Source of the DNA: Borrelia sp. RT5S
GTDB lineage: Bacteria > Spirochaetota > Spirochaetia > Borreliales > Borreliaceae
Direction of reading: 5' to 3'
Assembly: GCF_021165755.1 (NCBI RefSeq)
Contig: NZ_CP088936.1
Span: 496,001 to 560,000 of the forward strand
Length of the DNA stretch: 64,000 nucleotides
In this document: positions 26,671 to 37,300 of the stretch, one piece after another
How positions within the stretch are numbered: the first letter of the stretch is position 1
Layout of the letters: every line of letters begins with the position of its first letter
Notes under the pieces: generated by a model
What the model was told of the DNA's origin: nothing
The model's input: only the letters and a program-made list of their open reading frames with translations
Database searches by the model: none
Translations under genes and position numbers: made by a program

Positions 26671-27042
26671 ATGAAGACTAGGATAGGATTTAATAGATTA
26701 GACAGGAAATCAAGCCACAGGAGGGCGCTTTTAAGGAATATGGTAATTTCTCTTTTTAGGCACGAGAGAATAACTTCTACTAAAGTTAAGTTGGGTGAAG
26801 TTAAGAGATTTGCTGAAAAACTAATTACTAGAGCAAAGGTAGATAGCGTGCATAACAGAAGGGAAGTGTCAAGGTTTATACACGATAAGTATATTCTTAA
26901 TAAATTATTTACCAATATTTCCCCCATTTTTAAAGAAAGAAAGGGCGGTTATACTAGGGTTATTAAACTAGGGCAGAGACGTGGAGATGCTGCTGAGATG
27001 GCTATTCTTGAGCTAGTTGATAAAACCCTAGAAGAAAAGTAA
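26671..27042 (+). CDS. rplQ: 50S ribosomal protein L17
   Basis: 123 residues. Motifs are [20 protein letters not shown] near the start, [21 protein letters not shown], and the ending [12 protein letters not shown]. It closes the ribosomal superoperon. A gap of 74 bp with no clear terminator separates it from rny. Confidence 0.97.
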   Translation: MKTRIGFNRLDRKSSHRRALLRNMVISLFRHERITSTKVKLGEVKRFAEKLITRAKVDSVHNRREVSRFIHDKYILNKLFTNISPIFKERKGGYTRVIKLGQRRGDAAEMAILELVDKTLEEK

Positions 27043-27116
27043 TAGTCTTTACATATTAAGTATTTCCTTTTTAAGGAGTTATATTTAGTTAGTTTAGAGG
27101 ATAAGAGGTAAGCTAT

Positions 27117-28658
27117 ATGTTGTATATTACTTTTTCTTCTATTCTTGCTGTTGTTATAGGCGTTGTATTAGGTTTTGCAATAAGAATTGTTTTAGATAGA
27201 ATTTCTTTATTAAACTTAGGTAAAAAGCTAGAAAAGATAAAAGAAGAAGCAATTTTAGAGATAGGCAATGAAAAAAAGCAGATTATTTCGAATGCAAAAG
27301 CTCAGATGCTTAAAGAAAAGAATCAGCAAGATAAGGAAATAAGAGAACGAAGGAATGAAATTTTTAACTTAGAAAAAAGGTTTTTACAAAGAGAGGAGAC
27401 ACTGGACAAGAGAATGTCTGCTCTTGATAAGCAACAAAGTAGAATTGATTCCAGAGTTAAGGAATTTGAACAAAAAGAAAAGACGATACGAGAAAAAGAA
27501 ATATCTTTAGTTAAAAAATTAGAAAATATTTCTGGCTTAACGAAAGAGGAAGCAAAAAAGATCGTCATTGAGAGAGTTGAAAATGAGGCTAGAAGGGATG
27601 CTCAGATTATTATCAATAAAAGCGAACAAGAGGCTCAGCTTTTAGCAGATAAGCTTTCAAAGGATATATTGGTATCCACCATGCAGCGCATGGTTACAGA
27701 AGTTAGCTCTGAATTTACTATTGCTTCTGTTGCATTGCCTAACGATGAGATGAAAGGCAGGATAATTGGCAAGGAAGGGCGCAATATTAGGGTGCTTGAA
27801 ACATTAATAGGGGCTGATATCATTATTGATGATACTCCTGAAGCTGTTGTTATATCTTGTTTTAATCCAGTAAGAAAGGAAATAGCTAAAAGAACGCTTG
27901 AGAGACTTATTACAGATGGGAGAATTCACCCCGCAAGAATTGAAGAAGTTGTTCATAGTGTTACTAATGAAATAAATAATATTATCCTTGAAGAAGGAGA
28001 GAAGGTAGTATTTGATTTAAATATTCATGGACTTGATAAGAGACTTATTAGGGGGCTTGGTAGGCTTTACTTTAGAAGTAGCTATGGTCAAAATGTCTTA
28101 AGTCACTCAAAAGAAACAGCAATAATGGGTGAAATTTTAGCTAAGGAGATGAAGTTAGATCCTGTTGTCGTAAAGAGAGCGTGTCTTTTGCATGACATTG
28201 GTAAGGGCATGGAAAGTATTTCAGAGAATAGCGAGGGGCATGCCATTACGGGAGCTGAGCTTGCGCAAAGTTGTGGAGAGAGTGACATTGTTGTTAACGC
28301 TATTGCTGCTCATCATAACGAAATAAAACCAGAGAGTCTTGAAGCTATTGTTGTTCAAATAGCGGATGCTATTTCTGCATCTCGGCCTGGCGCAAGGCGT
28401 GAAAGTTTGAATAATTATATAAACAGACTTAAGAGGCTAGAGGAAATTGCTTATGGGTTTGAGGGCGTTCAAAAATGTTATGCAATTCAGGCTGGGCGTG
28501 AAGTTAGGATTATTGTTGACAATTTATTGGTTAATGACGAGAAAGCCACCATGCTTGCAAGGAACATTGCAAAGAAAATAGAAGTTGAGATGAGATATCC
28601 TGGTAAAATTAAAGTTACTATTATTCGAGAAACCAGAGTTATTGAATATGCAAGATAG
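27117..28658 (+). CDS. rny: Ribonuclease Y
   Basis: 513 residues. N-terminal membrane anchor (about 3-24), a long charged coiled coil (about 35-190), a KH domain (GRIIGKEGRNIRVLETLIGAD), and an HD domain with the metal motif LLHDIGKG and AAHHNEI. RNase Y is the membrane-bound endonuclease that starts mRNA decay in bacteria without RNase E. The YmdB gene overlaps its 3' end, an arrangement conserved in many bacteria. Confidence 0.97.
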   Translation: MLYITFSSILAVVIGVVLGFAIRIVLDRISLLNLGKKLEKIKEEAILEIGNEKKQIISNAKAQMLKEKNQQDKEIRERRNEIFNLEKRFLQREETLDKRMSALDKQQSRIDSRVKEFEQKEKTIREKEISLVKKLENISGLTKEEAKKIVIERVENEARRDAQIIINKSEQEAQLLADKLSKDILVSTMQRMVTEVSSEFTIASVALPNDEMKGRIIGKEGRNIRVLETLIGADIIIDDTPEAVVISCFNPVRKEIAKRTLERLITDGRIHPARIEEVVHSVTNEINNIILEEGEKVVFDLNIHGLDKRLIRGLGRLYFRSSYGQNVLSHSKETAIMGEILAKEMKLDPVVVKRACLLHDIGKGMESISENSEGHAITGAELAQSCGESDIVVNAIAAHHNEIKPESLEAIVVQIADAISASRPGARRESLNNYINRLKRLEEIAYGFEGVQKCYAIQAGREVRIIVDNLLVNDEKATMLARNIAKKIEVEMRYPGKIKVTIIRETRVIEYAR

Positions 28659-29439
28659 TGGCATTATTAGGACTTTAATAATTGGGGATATAATAGGTGA
28701 TTCGGGATTGAAAAAGATTTTTTTTAATCTTAAGATCCTTAAGGATAAATATAACGTTGATCTTGTTATTGCTAATGGAGAAAATTCGTCTGGGGGGTTT
28801 GGAATTACCCCAGAGATAGCAGATAATCTTTTTAAAGCTGGTGTTAATGTTGTTACTACAGGTAATCATGTCTATTCTGACCATAGTATAAAAGAATATT
28901 TAGATAAGCAGAAATATATATTAAGACCAAATAATTTTTCAGATTTACTTGAGGGACATGGTTATTGTGTTTTAAATATCAGAAATGAAAAGGTTGCTGT
29001 TGTAAATGTTCAAGGGTTTTTGGGAATGACTTTTATTGTTAAAAACCCTTTTGAAAATATAAAAAAGTTTGTAAATATGATCAAGAATAAGGTCAAAACT
29101 ATTTTTGTTGATTTTCATGCTGAGAGTAATTATGAAAAAGAGAGCTTTGGATATTTTTTGGATGGACTTGTTACGGGAGTTGTTGGCACACACACGCACG
29201 TAATGACACAAGATGAGAGAATTTTAGAAAAAGGAACTGCTTATATCAGTGATCTTGGTATGACAGGCAGTTTAAATTCTGTAATAGGGTTTAGTCCTGA
29301 AATTTCTCTTAAGGGGTTGCTTGAGTGTGTTTCCCTGCGAACAGAGGTTGTTGAGGATAACGTGATTATACAAGGGGTTGTCATTACTTCTGATATTAAG
29401 ACGGGACGTGCTTTAAAGATTGAGAGAATACAGAAATAG
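28648..29439 (+). CDS. ymdB: YmdB-family metallophosphoesterase
   Basis: 263 residues from ATG 28648 (TTG 28642 is an alternative); it overlaps rny by 11 nt. All di-metal ligands are intact: IGDIIGD, ANGENSSGG, GNHVYS, VDFHAE and GTHTHV. In Bacillus, YmdB is a 2',3'-cyclic-nucleotide phosphodiesterase that influences RNase Y targets and biofilm choice. Linked here to rny and tlyA, it is the active counterpart of the degenerate copy at 6892-7713. Confidence 0.95.
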   Translation: MQDSGIIRTLIIGDIIGDSGLKKIFFNLKILKDKYNVDLVIANGENSSGGFGITPEIADNLFKAGVNVVTTGNHVYSDHSIKEYLDKQKYILRPNNFSDLLEGHGYCVLNIRNEKVAVVNVQGFLGMTFIVKNPFENIKKFVNMIKNKVKTIFVDFHAESNYEKESFGYFLDGLVTGVVGTHTHVMTQDERILEKGTAYISDLGMTGSLNSVIGFSPEISLKGLLECVSLRTEVVEDNVIIQGVVITSDIKTGRALKIERIQK

Positions 29440-30211
29440 TTTACTTAATTTGCTTTGTCAAAGTTACCCTAATTTGACAAGAGATGAGTTGCGGATATTA
29501 ATTTTAACTGGAAGTGTGTACGTCAATTCGCACAAGGAGCTCAATCCCAAGGTTTTACTGGTAAAGAGTAGTGAAATAAGTTTGGTACAATCCGAAGTTA
29601 ATCAGTTTGTGTCAAGAGGAGGGGGTAAACTTTTAGAAGCATTGGAATCGTTTAAAATCGCAGTTAAAGGTAAGGTCTGTGTTGATGTTGGAGCTTCAAC
29701 GGGTGGGTTTACAGATTGTCTTTTGCAAAAAGGAGCTTTGTTAGTTTATGCTGTTGATGTTGGCTTTAATCAGCTTTCTTATAAGCTGCGAGTTGACCCA
29801 AGGGTTAAGGTTTATGAGAAGACTAATATATTTGATGTTAAACAATATGACGTCTCCCCCAATTTAGCTGTTGTTGATGTTTCTTTTAGATCTGCAGTTG
29901 GCATATGCATAGATTTAATTAATAAGCTTTCTGACGGGTTTATCATTGCTCTTATTAAACCTCAGTTTGAACTTAAAGGATTAGATTTAGATATAAAAGG
30001 TTTTAGTGGTGTGGTCGATTCTAAACACCTGACTAAAATACTAGATAAGGTAATTAGAAGATTTTATGACAACAACTTACAAGTTAAAAACATACTAAAA
30101 CTTAAAATCAAGGGAAGAAAGGGAAATCAAGAATTTATGTTTTTAATTACCAAGAACGCCCAGATGGAGCTTAATCAGTCTCTGGAACTACTTAAAAGTA
30201 TTAATGATTGA
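29420..30211 (+). CDS. tlyA: TlyA-family rRNA 2'-O-methyltransferase
   Basis: 263 residues from TTG 29420, overlapping ymdB by 20 nt. An N-terminal S4 RNA-binding domain (TRDELRILILTGSVYVNSHKEL) is followed by an FtsJ-type methyltransferase with the SAM motif VCVDVGASTGGFTDCLL, VDVGFNQL and ALIKPQFEL. Family members methylate 16S and 23S rRNA and set capreomycin sensitivity; older literature calls them haemolysins. Its 3' end overlaps the convergent GerMN gene by 11 bp. Confidence 0.93.
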   Translation: MREYRNSLLNLLCQSYPNLTRDELRILILTGSVYVNSHKELNPKVLLVKSSEISLVQSEVNQFVSRGGGKLLEALESFKIAVKGKVCVDVGASTGGFTDCLLQKGALLVYAVDVGFNQLSYKLRVDPRVKVYEKTNIFDVKQYDVSPNLAVVDVSFRSAVGICIDLINKLSDGFIIALIKPQFELKGLDLDIKGFSGVVDSKHLTKILDKVIRRFYDNNLQVKNILKLKIKGRKGNQEFMFLITKNAQMELNQSLELLKSIND

Positions 30212-30965
30212 TACTTTGAAGTGTTTTTTTATCTAAAACGCCTGAGAAATTTAAATTGAAATCTTCAAGTATTATTGGATTATTGCCAATTTTTAAAGTT
30301 ATTCCGTTAATGCCCTGGATCTCAAGGCATGTTAAGATAATCTGGTTTACTTGGTTGATTGTACCCTCTACTCCAAAGCTATTTTCATAAAATTCCTTAG
30401 ATAGGTTGATGTGAGCAATACCATCACTTATGCTTAAATTTAGTATTTTAGTATTAATGGGAATTAAACTTAAATAGTTGTTTTTAAGTTCATATTCATT
30501 TGGTCCATTAATAAGTGCTTTTAGCGTTTCTTCAAGAATATTTTTGTCATAGTGAATAGTCCTTTTAATGTCTTGCTTTAAAAAATGCCCTTCAGCAGTA
30601 ACTTTTATGAAATACAGTTTAACTGCTTTTTTCTTTTTTGAAAGTTTTTGTTGTTGGTGCTTAAATTCTTCTTCGATTTTTTGTATTTCAGGAGGTTTGA
30701 TTAAAAATTTCTCATCACTAACCATCTTAACAGTTTCTCTTTTTGTATTGTCTAACTCAGCCTCTATTACTTTACTAGGTTTTGATGAATCAAATTCAAA
30801 GTTTTCATAACCAGTAATTTGCTCATTAAATATGTTCTTGATTAACGAATTTTTAACCATTAGCAATAAACAAAGTCCCGTAGCAAAAATGGCAAACAGT
30901 ACCAGGAATACATCTGTCTTGCTAAAATTACTTCTCTTGCGTCTATTCCTTTTCTTCCTCTTCAA
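30201..30965 (-). CDS. Membrane-anchored GerMN-domain protein
   Basis: 254 residues. A very basic N terminus (MKRKKRNRRKRS) precedes one membrane segment (about 18-38), so the rest is probably periplasmic. After a Lys/Glu-rich linker, the C-terminal ~140 residues form a GerMN domain: VKLYFIKVTAEGHFLKQDIKR, LEETLKALINGPN, ISDGIAHINLSKEF. GerMN domains are linked to cell-envelope and peptidoglycan processes. It is transcribed away from der and converges on tlyA. Confidence 0.8.
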   Translation of the reverse strand: MKRKKRNRRKRSNFSKTDVFLVLFAIFATGLCLLLMVKNSLIKNIFNEQITGYENFEFDSSKPSKVIEAELDNTKRETVKMVSDEKFLIKPPEIQKIEEEFKHQQQKLSKKKKAVKLYFIKVTAEGHFLKQDIKRTIHYDKNILEETLKALINGPNEYELKNNYLSLIPINTKILNLSISDGIAHINLSKEFYENSFGVEGTINQVNQIILTCLEIQGINGITLKIGNNPIILEDFNLNFSGVLDKKTLQSINH

Positions 30966-30983
30966 CCGAACATCCGTCTATAA

Positions 30984-31013
30984 TTGGCATAAACATATAA
31001 TATCTGATATTAT
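30984..31013 (+). promoter_or_regulatory. Candidate der promoter with embedded palindrome
   Basis: TTGGCA (30984-30989), an 18-bp spacer, and TATTAT (31008-31013), about 40 bp before der. Within it lies ATAATATC-T-GATATTAT (30997-31013), a 17-bp dyad. TATAAT-like boxes also occur on the opposite strand, so the same sequence may serve the divergent GerMN gene. Confidence 0.45.
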
Positions 31014-31051
31014 AATGAAAATAACTATATAAAGAAAGAGGCAAATTATCC

Positions 31052-32380
31052 TTGATTAATTCTAGGACGCAAGACTATCGTAGTGTTTTTATTGTAGGCA
31101 GGCCGAATGTTGGTAAGTCTACTTTGTTTAATAAGCTTTTAAACTCAAGAAGAAGCATTACGGACGAAACTTATGGGGTTACTAGAGATTTGATTAAAGA
31201 GATTTGTGAGGTTGATTCTTGTAGATTTTATTTGGTGGATACTGGCGGATTTACGCTTTTAAGGGATGAAGTTAGCAAAATTGTAGTTGATAAGGTTATC
31301 AACTCGCTTGATGGTGCTGATTTGATCTTGCTTGTTCTAGACGTAAACGAAATGCTATCAGAGGATTATGAACTTATTGAAATACTGAGAAAATATAGTG
31401 ATAAGATAGTCTTGGTATTAAATAAAATAGACGGGCAGAGTAAGGAATCTTTGGTTTATGAGTTTCAAAAATTGGGATTTAAGAAGAGGTTTTTAGTCAG
31501 TGCGGCTCGTGGAAAAGGGATTAATTCTTTAAGGGTTTTTTTAAAAAATTCGATTGGTAAATTAGCAAGTGGCGGTGAGAGCGAGGAAAATGTTGATGTT
31601 AGAATTGGTATTATAGGCAAGCCAAATTCGGGCAAATCCACTCTTATTAACTTTTTGTCAGGAAGTGAGGTCTCTATTGTTTCTCAGGAGGCAGGCACTA
31701 CAAGGGATTTTGTTAGGACGAAATTTCAAAGGAATGGAAGGACATTTGAGGTCATTGACACGGCTGGAATAAGAAGAAGATCGAGGGTAGATGAACTTAT
31801 TGAGTATTATTCTGTAAGTAGGGCTTTAAGAGTGATTGATATGGTGGATGTTGTTTTTTTATTAATTGATACTAATGAAGACTTAACAGCTCAAGATAAG
31901 AAAATTGCTCACTATGCAACTAAGAAGGGCAAGGGTATTGTCGTTGTATTTACCAAGTGGGATTGTGTAGAGATCAAGAAAGGTTATTTTGAAGCCGTAA
32001 AGAATCGTGTTAATTTCTTTTTTCCACTTTTAAACTTTGCCCCCGTATTAAGAATATCCGTTCATGAGAAGATAGGTTTAGACGGTCTTTTTAAGGAAGC
32101 AATTAAATTAAAGAAACAACTTGAGCTTAAGATCAATACCGCTGATTTGAATAAAATGTTAAATTTGTGGATTAAGGATTATCATTTAAATACAACGCAC
32201 AAGGTGAAGTACATAACCCAGGTTAGTGTTAATCCTGTCAGGTTTATTTTATTTGCTAATAAAATTACTAATTTTCCAAATTCTTACTATAATTATTTAG
32301 TAAATAACATTCGTAAGATTGGGTATGCAAATATTCCAATTCTGATAGAAATTAGAGAAAAGGCAAGAAGTTCGAAGTGA
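31052..32380 (+). CDS. der: Ribosome-biogenesis GTPase Der (EngA)
   Basis: 442 residues from TTG 31052 with AAAGAGG ten bases before. Tandem GTPase domains: first FIVGRPNVGKSTLFN with DTGGF and NKID; second IIGKPNSGKSTLIN with DTAGIRRR and TKWD. A C-terminal KH-like domain follows. Der is needed for 50S assembly. It overlaps the next gene by 4 nt (ATGA-type). Confidence 0.97.
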   Translation: MINSRTQDYRSVFIVGRPNVGKSTLFNKLLNSRRSITDETYGVTRDLIKEICEVDSCRFYLVDTGGFTLLRDEVSKIVVDKVINSLDGADLILLVLDVNEMLSEDYELIEILRKYSDKIVLVLNKIDGQSKESLVYEFQKLGFKKRFLVSAARGKGINSLRVFLKNSIGKLASGGESEENVDVRIGIIGKPNSGKSTLINFLSGSEVSIVSQEAGTTRDFVRTKFQRNGRTFEVIDTAGIRRRSRVDELIEYYSVSRALRVIDMVDVVFLLIDTNEDLTAQDKKIAHYATKKGKGIVVVFTKWDCVEIKKGYFEAVKNRVNFFFPLLNFAPVLRISVHEKIGLDGLFKEAIKLKKQLELKINTADLNKMLNLWIKDYHLNTTHKVKYITQVSVNPVRFILFANKITNFPNSYYNYLVNNIRKIGYANIPILIEIREKARSSK

Positions 32381-33630
32381 GATGTATACTTTTATTCCTA
32401 GTCATTATCAGGATCAATCTTTTAGCATATGGGAGTTTTTTCCACGATTTTACCGTTAGGGCAAACCACTCTCGGTATTTTAGTTCAAGCAATTTTTCAG
32501 AAAGGATCAAGCCTCACAAGCATTATACTACAAACGGTTATTATGTCGAGGTTTCAAGTTCAACAAAGGGAGATTACGTTTACTATTCTTTTTTCCATCG
32601 CAAAGACGGGGTATCCTATATTTTTCCAGGTTCTTATGTAGTTAAAGTTGGAAAGGATGGAATTGAGCAAATAAAAATATTTTTTATACACAGGGCAGAT
32701 ACTTTTATTAGAATAAAACCGAGTGGTTCGCATTCTAGTGCTGACTTTTATCTAATAAATACTTTAATACACAAAGAGGTCAAATTGCCTTTTAAGATCG
32801 TAGATATTGCTACGGGTTCTTTCCTAGAAATAGCTGATTATGTTAGCAGTTTTATTGACTTGAAATTTTTTGATCCTCAATATTTTGAAGTCTATGAGAA
32901 TGTTTCCAGCATGGTTGACAAGTTTAGAACATTCTTAAAGAATTCTTCAATTGCTGAGGTTCCCGATGGTGCAATGAGCGATTTGGGAGAGATGGTGTAT
33001 ATTAAAACAGGAGAACCTCAAGGTGAGGTTGAGGGATTTAATTGCTCTGGGTTTGGTAAATGGGTAGCTGATTCAATTTACAAGACAATGACGAAGGGGC
33101 TTTTAAAAATAGAAGATCTTAAGGTAAAGCACATTGGAGTCAGGGGTAATAGTTTTACTGAAAAATATGAATTTAGTAGGGATTTGTTTTTTGGACTTGA
33201 CTGGATCCGTAATATTGGATACAGGCTTAAAAATATTAATGCTGACTTGGATTTAACTAGAATTAAAGAAAATGATGTAAACAATGTTAGCTTCTTCAAA
33301 TACATTGAAAATCGTGGGTATGAGATTGATAACTTAGAGTTTATTCTTTATTACTTAACGTTAAACGAACCTGGTCATATATATTTTGGTTCTATTAATA
33401 CAACAATGAAAGGGGGGGCTTCTGGGAAAGTGTTTCATAAACACGTTGTTGTGTTATTTCCATTTATTGATAAAGAATCGATTTTTAGAACCTCTGTGAT
33501 GGAGGTTAATAGTGAGACTTCAATTAAATCGCTTAGGAAAAGATATCCGAATTCGTATATCCATTTAGTTAGAGCAAAATCTATAAAGGGTGTGACTGTA
33601 GTTCCAATACTAAATAGGATAAATAGTTAG
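32377..33630 (+). CDS. Exported protein with NlpC/P60-like catalytic motif
   Basis: 417 residues with an N-terminal signal-like segment (about 1-20). The first ~190 residues have no recognised family. Residues 216-231 read GEVEGFNCSGFGKWVA, close to the [D/N]CSGF nucleophile motif of NlpC/P60 papain-like amidases (Cys223), and HKHVVVLFPF (His354/His356) resembles the catalytic-His strand. If real, it would cut peptidoglycan stem peptides in the periplasm. A G7 run at 33412-33418 lies in its 3' part. It follows der with a 4-nt overlap. The enzyme class is inferred. Confidence 0.6.
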   Translation: MRCILLFLVIIRINLLAYGSFFHDFTVRANHSRYFSSSNFSERIKPHKHYTTNGYYVEVSSSTKGDYVYYSFFHRKDGVSYIFPGSYVVKVGKDGIEQIKIFFIHRADTFIRIKPSGSHSSADFYLINTLIHKEVKLPFKIVDIATGSFLEIADYVSSFIDLKFFDPQYFEVYENVSSMVDKFRTFLKNSSIAEVPDGAMSDLGEMVYIKTGEPQGEVEGFNCSGFGKWVADSIYKTMTKGLLKIEDLKVKHIGVRGNSFTEKYEFSRDLFFGLDWIRNIGYRLKNINADLDLTRIKENDVNNVSFFKYIENRGYEIDNLEFILYYLTLNEPGHIYFGSINTTMKGGASGKVFHKHVVVLFPFIDKESIFRTSVMEVNSETSIKSLRKRYPNSYIHLVRAKSIKGVTVVPILNRINS

Positions 33631-33635
33631 CTACT

Positions 33636-34322
33636 ATGATAAAAGCTGTAGTATTTGATCTTGATGGAACTCTTTATCCTGAGATTAGTATGAATTTGGC
33701 AATGTTGCCTGAGTTTTTAAGAAATATTAGGTTTTTTTTGGTTTTCAAAAAGGTAAGAAAGGAAATAAGAATTTTACAAAGAGAAAAAAGTGAGCCTTCT
33801 AGCAGAGATAAATTAGTGTCTATGCAGATTGAAATGCTTGCTATGCGTTTAAGGTTTAGTAAGAGCAAGTGCGAATTTTTATTAAATAAGATTTATTATG
33901 GGGAGGCTTTTGGAAATAAATTTAAAAAATTTAAACCTTATTCTGGTGTGCGTGATTTGATTTACTCTCTTAAAGATAAGGGAATAAAACTGGGTGTGAT
34001 GTCAGATTTTCCAATTGCAACCCGCGTAAGCAACTTGTTAGACATTAAGGACAGTTTTTGGGATGTTCTTTATTCATCAGAGGATACTGGGTATTTAAAG
34101 CCAAGCAAAATGGCCTTCTTAAGGATTATGGATGAGCTTGGTATGCAAGGTAGGCATATTTTATATGTTGGGAATTCTTATGAGTATGATATTTTAGGTG
34201 CTGGTGGAGTTTTAATGAGAACGGCTTATTTGTCTGGTAGAAAATTATTAAATAATTTGAAATGTGATTTCATTTTTAATGACTATAAGGAATTGCAAAA
34301 ATATATACTTTTAAATATATAG
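33636..34322 (+). CDS. HAD-superfamily hydrolase
   Basis: 228 residues. HAD motifs in order: I VVFDLDGTLYPE (nucleophile Asp and general-acid Asp), II GVMSDFP, III Lys in YLKPSKMAF, IV YVGNSYEYDILGA. A helical cap lies between I and II. Probably a small-molecule phosphatase; substrate unknown. It follows the NlpC-like gene by 5 bp and precedes the giant coiled-coil gene by 16 bp. Confidence 0.88.
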   Translation: MIKAVVFDLDGTLYPEISMNLAMLPEFLRNIRFFLVFKKVRKEIRILQREKSEPSSRDKLVSMQIEMLAMRLRFSKSKCEFLLNKIYYGEAFGNKFKKFKPYSGVRDLIYSLKDKGIKLGVMSDFPIATRVSNLLDIKDSFWDVLYSSEDTGYLKPSKMAFLRIMDELGMQGRHILYVGNSYEYDILGAGGVLMRTAYLSGRKLLNNLKCDFIFNDYKELQKYILLNI

Positions 34323-34338
34323 ATGGGTAAAATATTTT

Positions 34339-37300
34339 ATGATAGATTTTGTAACCATTTTAGTTAATCTTTTATTGGTTTTTATAATTTTATTTATCTA
34401 TAGACAATATGACAGGCGTTCAAGGGCCCTAGATAAGATTAAAAAATTTGTCGATATTGCCAAGGATAATCTTGAAGATTTTATTGAAGAGAAGACAAAA
34501 GAGATCAGCAATCTTGCCGTTGACATGGAAGCTTATCAGCGTTCTAGCATAGAGATTATAAAAAAAATAGATGAAGTTCAACAAAAAATTAAGAATAAAA
34601 GTAATGATTTTGCGGAAGTGGAGAAAAAGATTGCTTATCATGACTCTATGCTTAAAGAGCTAGATGACATGACGCTTAAAGTACAGGACAATATACAAAG
34701 ACTGCAAGTCGATGGAAAAATCGTAGATAAGCTTTCAAAGACTTTAAAGCATTTTAATACTCAGATTGATTCTGTTGATTCTAGGCTGAATTCGGTTTTT
34801 GAAAAATTCGATAAGACAAATAAGGAAAATCTTGAGGCGATTAAGATTGAAAGTTGGAAGAAGTTTGACAACACCGTTGAAGAACTAAGCTTGAGAATGA
34901 ATAATCTAGATCAAGATATTATGTCTTATCAAGAGTCTTTAGGAATTATTGAGGAGAGGAAGAGTGAAATTTTAGATAAAGGTAATGAGAAGCTTGATAA
35001 TGAGTTTAAGGAATTTTTATTCAAGATTGAATCTAATATAGAGAGCTATAACAAGTCAATAGAAGAATCTTTGATTGTGTATGAAGACAAGTATAAATCG
35101 ATAGAGGATTCTATTGAGCTTATACTTGAAAAGGCAAAAACTAAAATTAATGATAAGGAAGACTTTATTTTAAACAGATTGAATGAGGAGCTACAGGCAA
35201 AGTTTGATGGAGTATTTGTTTATGTCAATGAACGTTCTGTGCAAATGAGAGATAAACTTGAGGACAAGCTTATGTTAATAGATAACGAAATTTCTTCTGT
35301 AAGTTCTGTTTTTAAAGATAATGCTTATTCTAGATTGAATTCTATTGAAGAGACCATTAAACAAGAAATAAGACAATATGAAGAACAAGTTGCGGATATC
35401 TTTGATCAATTTAGGGTCCAGATTGAATCTAATGTAGGAGAGATTTATAAAGAGTATGATAATAAGATAAATCAGTTTAACAGTGATATAAGAGAGAGAA
35501 TAGAACTTAGCCTAGATAACGCTAATTCTAGAATGGAAAGTGTAGAGACAAATGTTAAGACATTGTTAGATGAACTTGAGGAAGACTCTAATAAAATATA
35601 TGTTGATTTTAAGACAAAGGTAGAGGGAGATATTGATAAATTTAGCGAAAGTGTATTTTCAAGGATGAGTAGCACTGGGAATGAATTAGAAACAAAGATT
35701 TCAAGTATTGAGGGAGATGTTCAGGATAAGATACTTAAGTTGGAAAACGGCTTGTATGCGGATCTTAAAAAGATCAATGATAGGCTTGTTAGTGATTATT
35801 CTTATTTAGATGAAAGTATTAATTCAAAATATAATACTCTCTTTGAATCTTTAAATCTGAAAAGTAGTGATTTAGAAAATCAGCTGGAAAGTAAGTATAA
35901 GAATATTGCAGATAAACTTGAGTGCAATATTGATGATTTTGCTATCAAGTACAATGAGAAATTTGACAAAGCTTTTGAAAAATCAAATATTGATTACCAG
36001 AATTTTGATGTTACTAGTAAAAAGTTAGAAGATGACATGAGATCTTTGAATGATTTGCTGAAGAAAGACTTTGAAATTTTAAGGTCAGATTTTCAATCCA
36101 ATTTGATTAGCATCAGTGATGATATTGGTAGGGAAATATCTAATTTGAAGAGTAATTATAGTGAAGATATAGGTGAATTTATTAGTAAAATGGAAGCTAC
36201 CAAATTGCAGTACGAAAATTGGCAGAAGGAAGTAAGTTCTAATCTAGAGAATATTGAGTCCAATTTGAATAAAACCAATGAAGAATTTTTAAATTTGATT
36301 GAAGTGCAAAGGGCAAAAGGAAAAGAGCTTAGTGAAAGTATCTTTGGCGAACTTTCAGATCATATTCAGAAGAAGGCAATGGATATGCATAGCAATTGGA
36401 AAGATGAGCTTATTGCTTTAAACAAATCTTTACTAGATATTAAGATCTCAAGTGAAGAGCTACTCTTATCAGCTTCTTCTAAAGTGGAGTCCTTAGAAAG
36501 AGATGTTAATGAAAGACTTGAGTACGTTTCATCAAAAACGGAGGATCTTGAAAGTTCAGTATTAGAAAAGTACAAAGAGTTGAAAGATATGTCATATAGG
36601 AAGGGCAATGATACATTGTTAGGCATTAAAGAGTTTATTGATAATCAGGCTGAAATAATTCATGATAAGGCCATTATGATGCTTAATGGCCTTAATGAAG
36701 AATTTTCTGGTAAAGAAGAGTTGATTAGAAACAAAATAGAAGAACTTGAATATAGATTGAAAGATTTTAAACTCGAGGGTGAAGATGTCCTAAGTAATTT
36801 TAGGACGGATCTTGATTCTTTTATTGAAACTAGAGTGCGAGAGTTTGCCGGAATTAAGAATGAGAATCAAAAGCAAATAGACAATTTTTTAAACTCGATA
36901 TCTGAGGACATTTTGAGTAGAAAAGATATGCTTAGTGTTGAAATGGATAGCAAGATTACTGATTGGCAGGGGAAATTGAGCGAAATAGCAGTTAATATCG
37001 AAAATGTATTGACTTCAGGAAGGGTTGATATTAATTCATTAGAATCTGAGGTATCCCTAAAGGTTAGGGATCTTAAGAATACCATAGAGGGGCTTGAGAG
37101 TTACTATCTTGAAAAGATAGATGAATTTAGAAACCAAGGGAATATATATTCGGATGAGTTGCTGTCTAATATCATTAGTCATTTTGACGCAGACACTAAG
37201 GAGATAGAAGAAAATTTATCTAAGAAATTTGCTACGGTATTAGAAAGATCTGAAGAGTTTGTTAAAGAAGTTGACAGTTTATTGCAAGACAAAAGAACGG

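Noticed and set aside
33412-33418. G7 run in the NlpC-like gene as a phase-variation tract
   Set aside because: The frame is intact, and G7 is only moderately long; far weaker case than the G10 in dnaJ.
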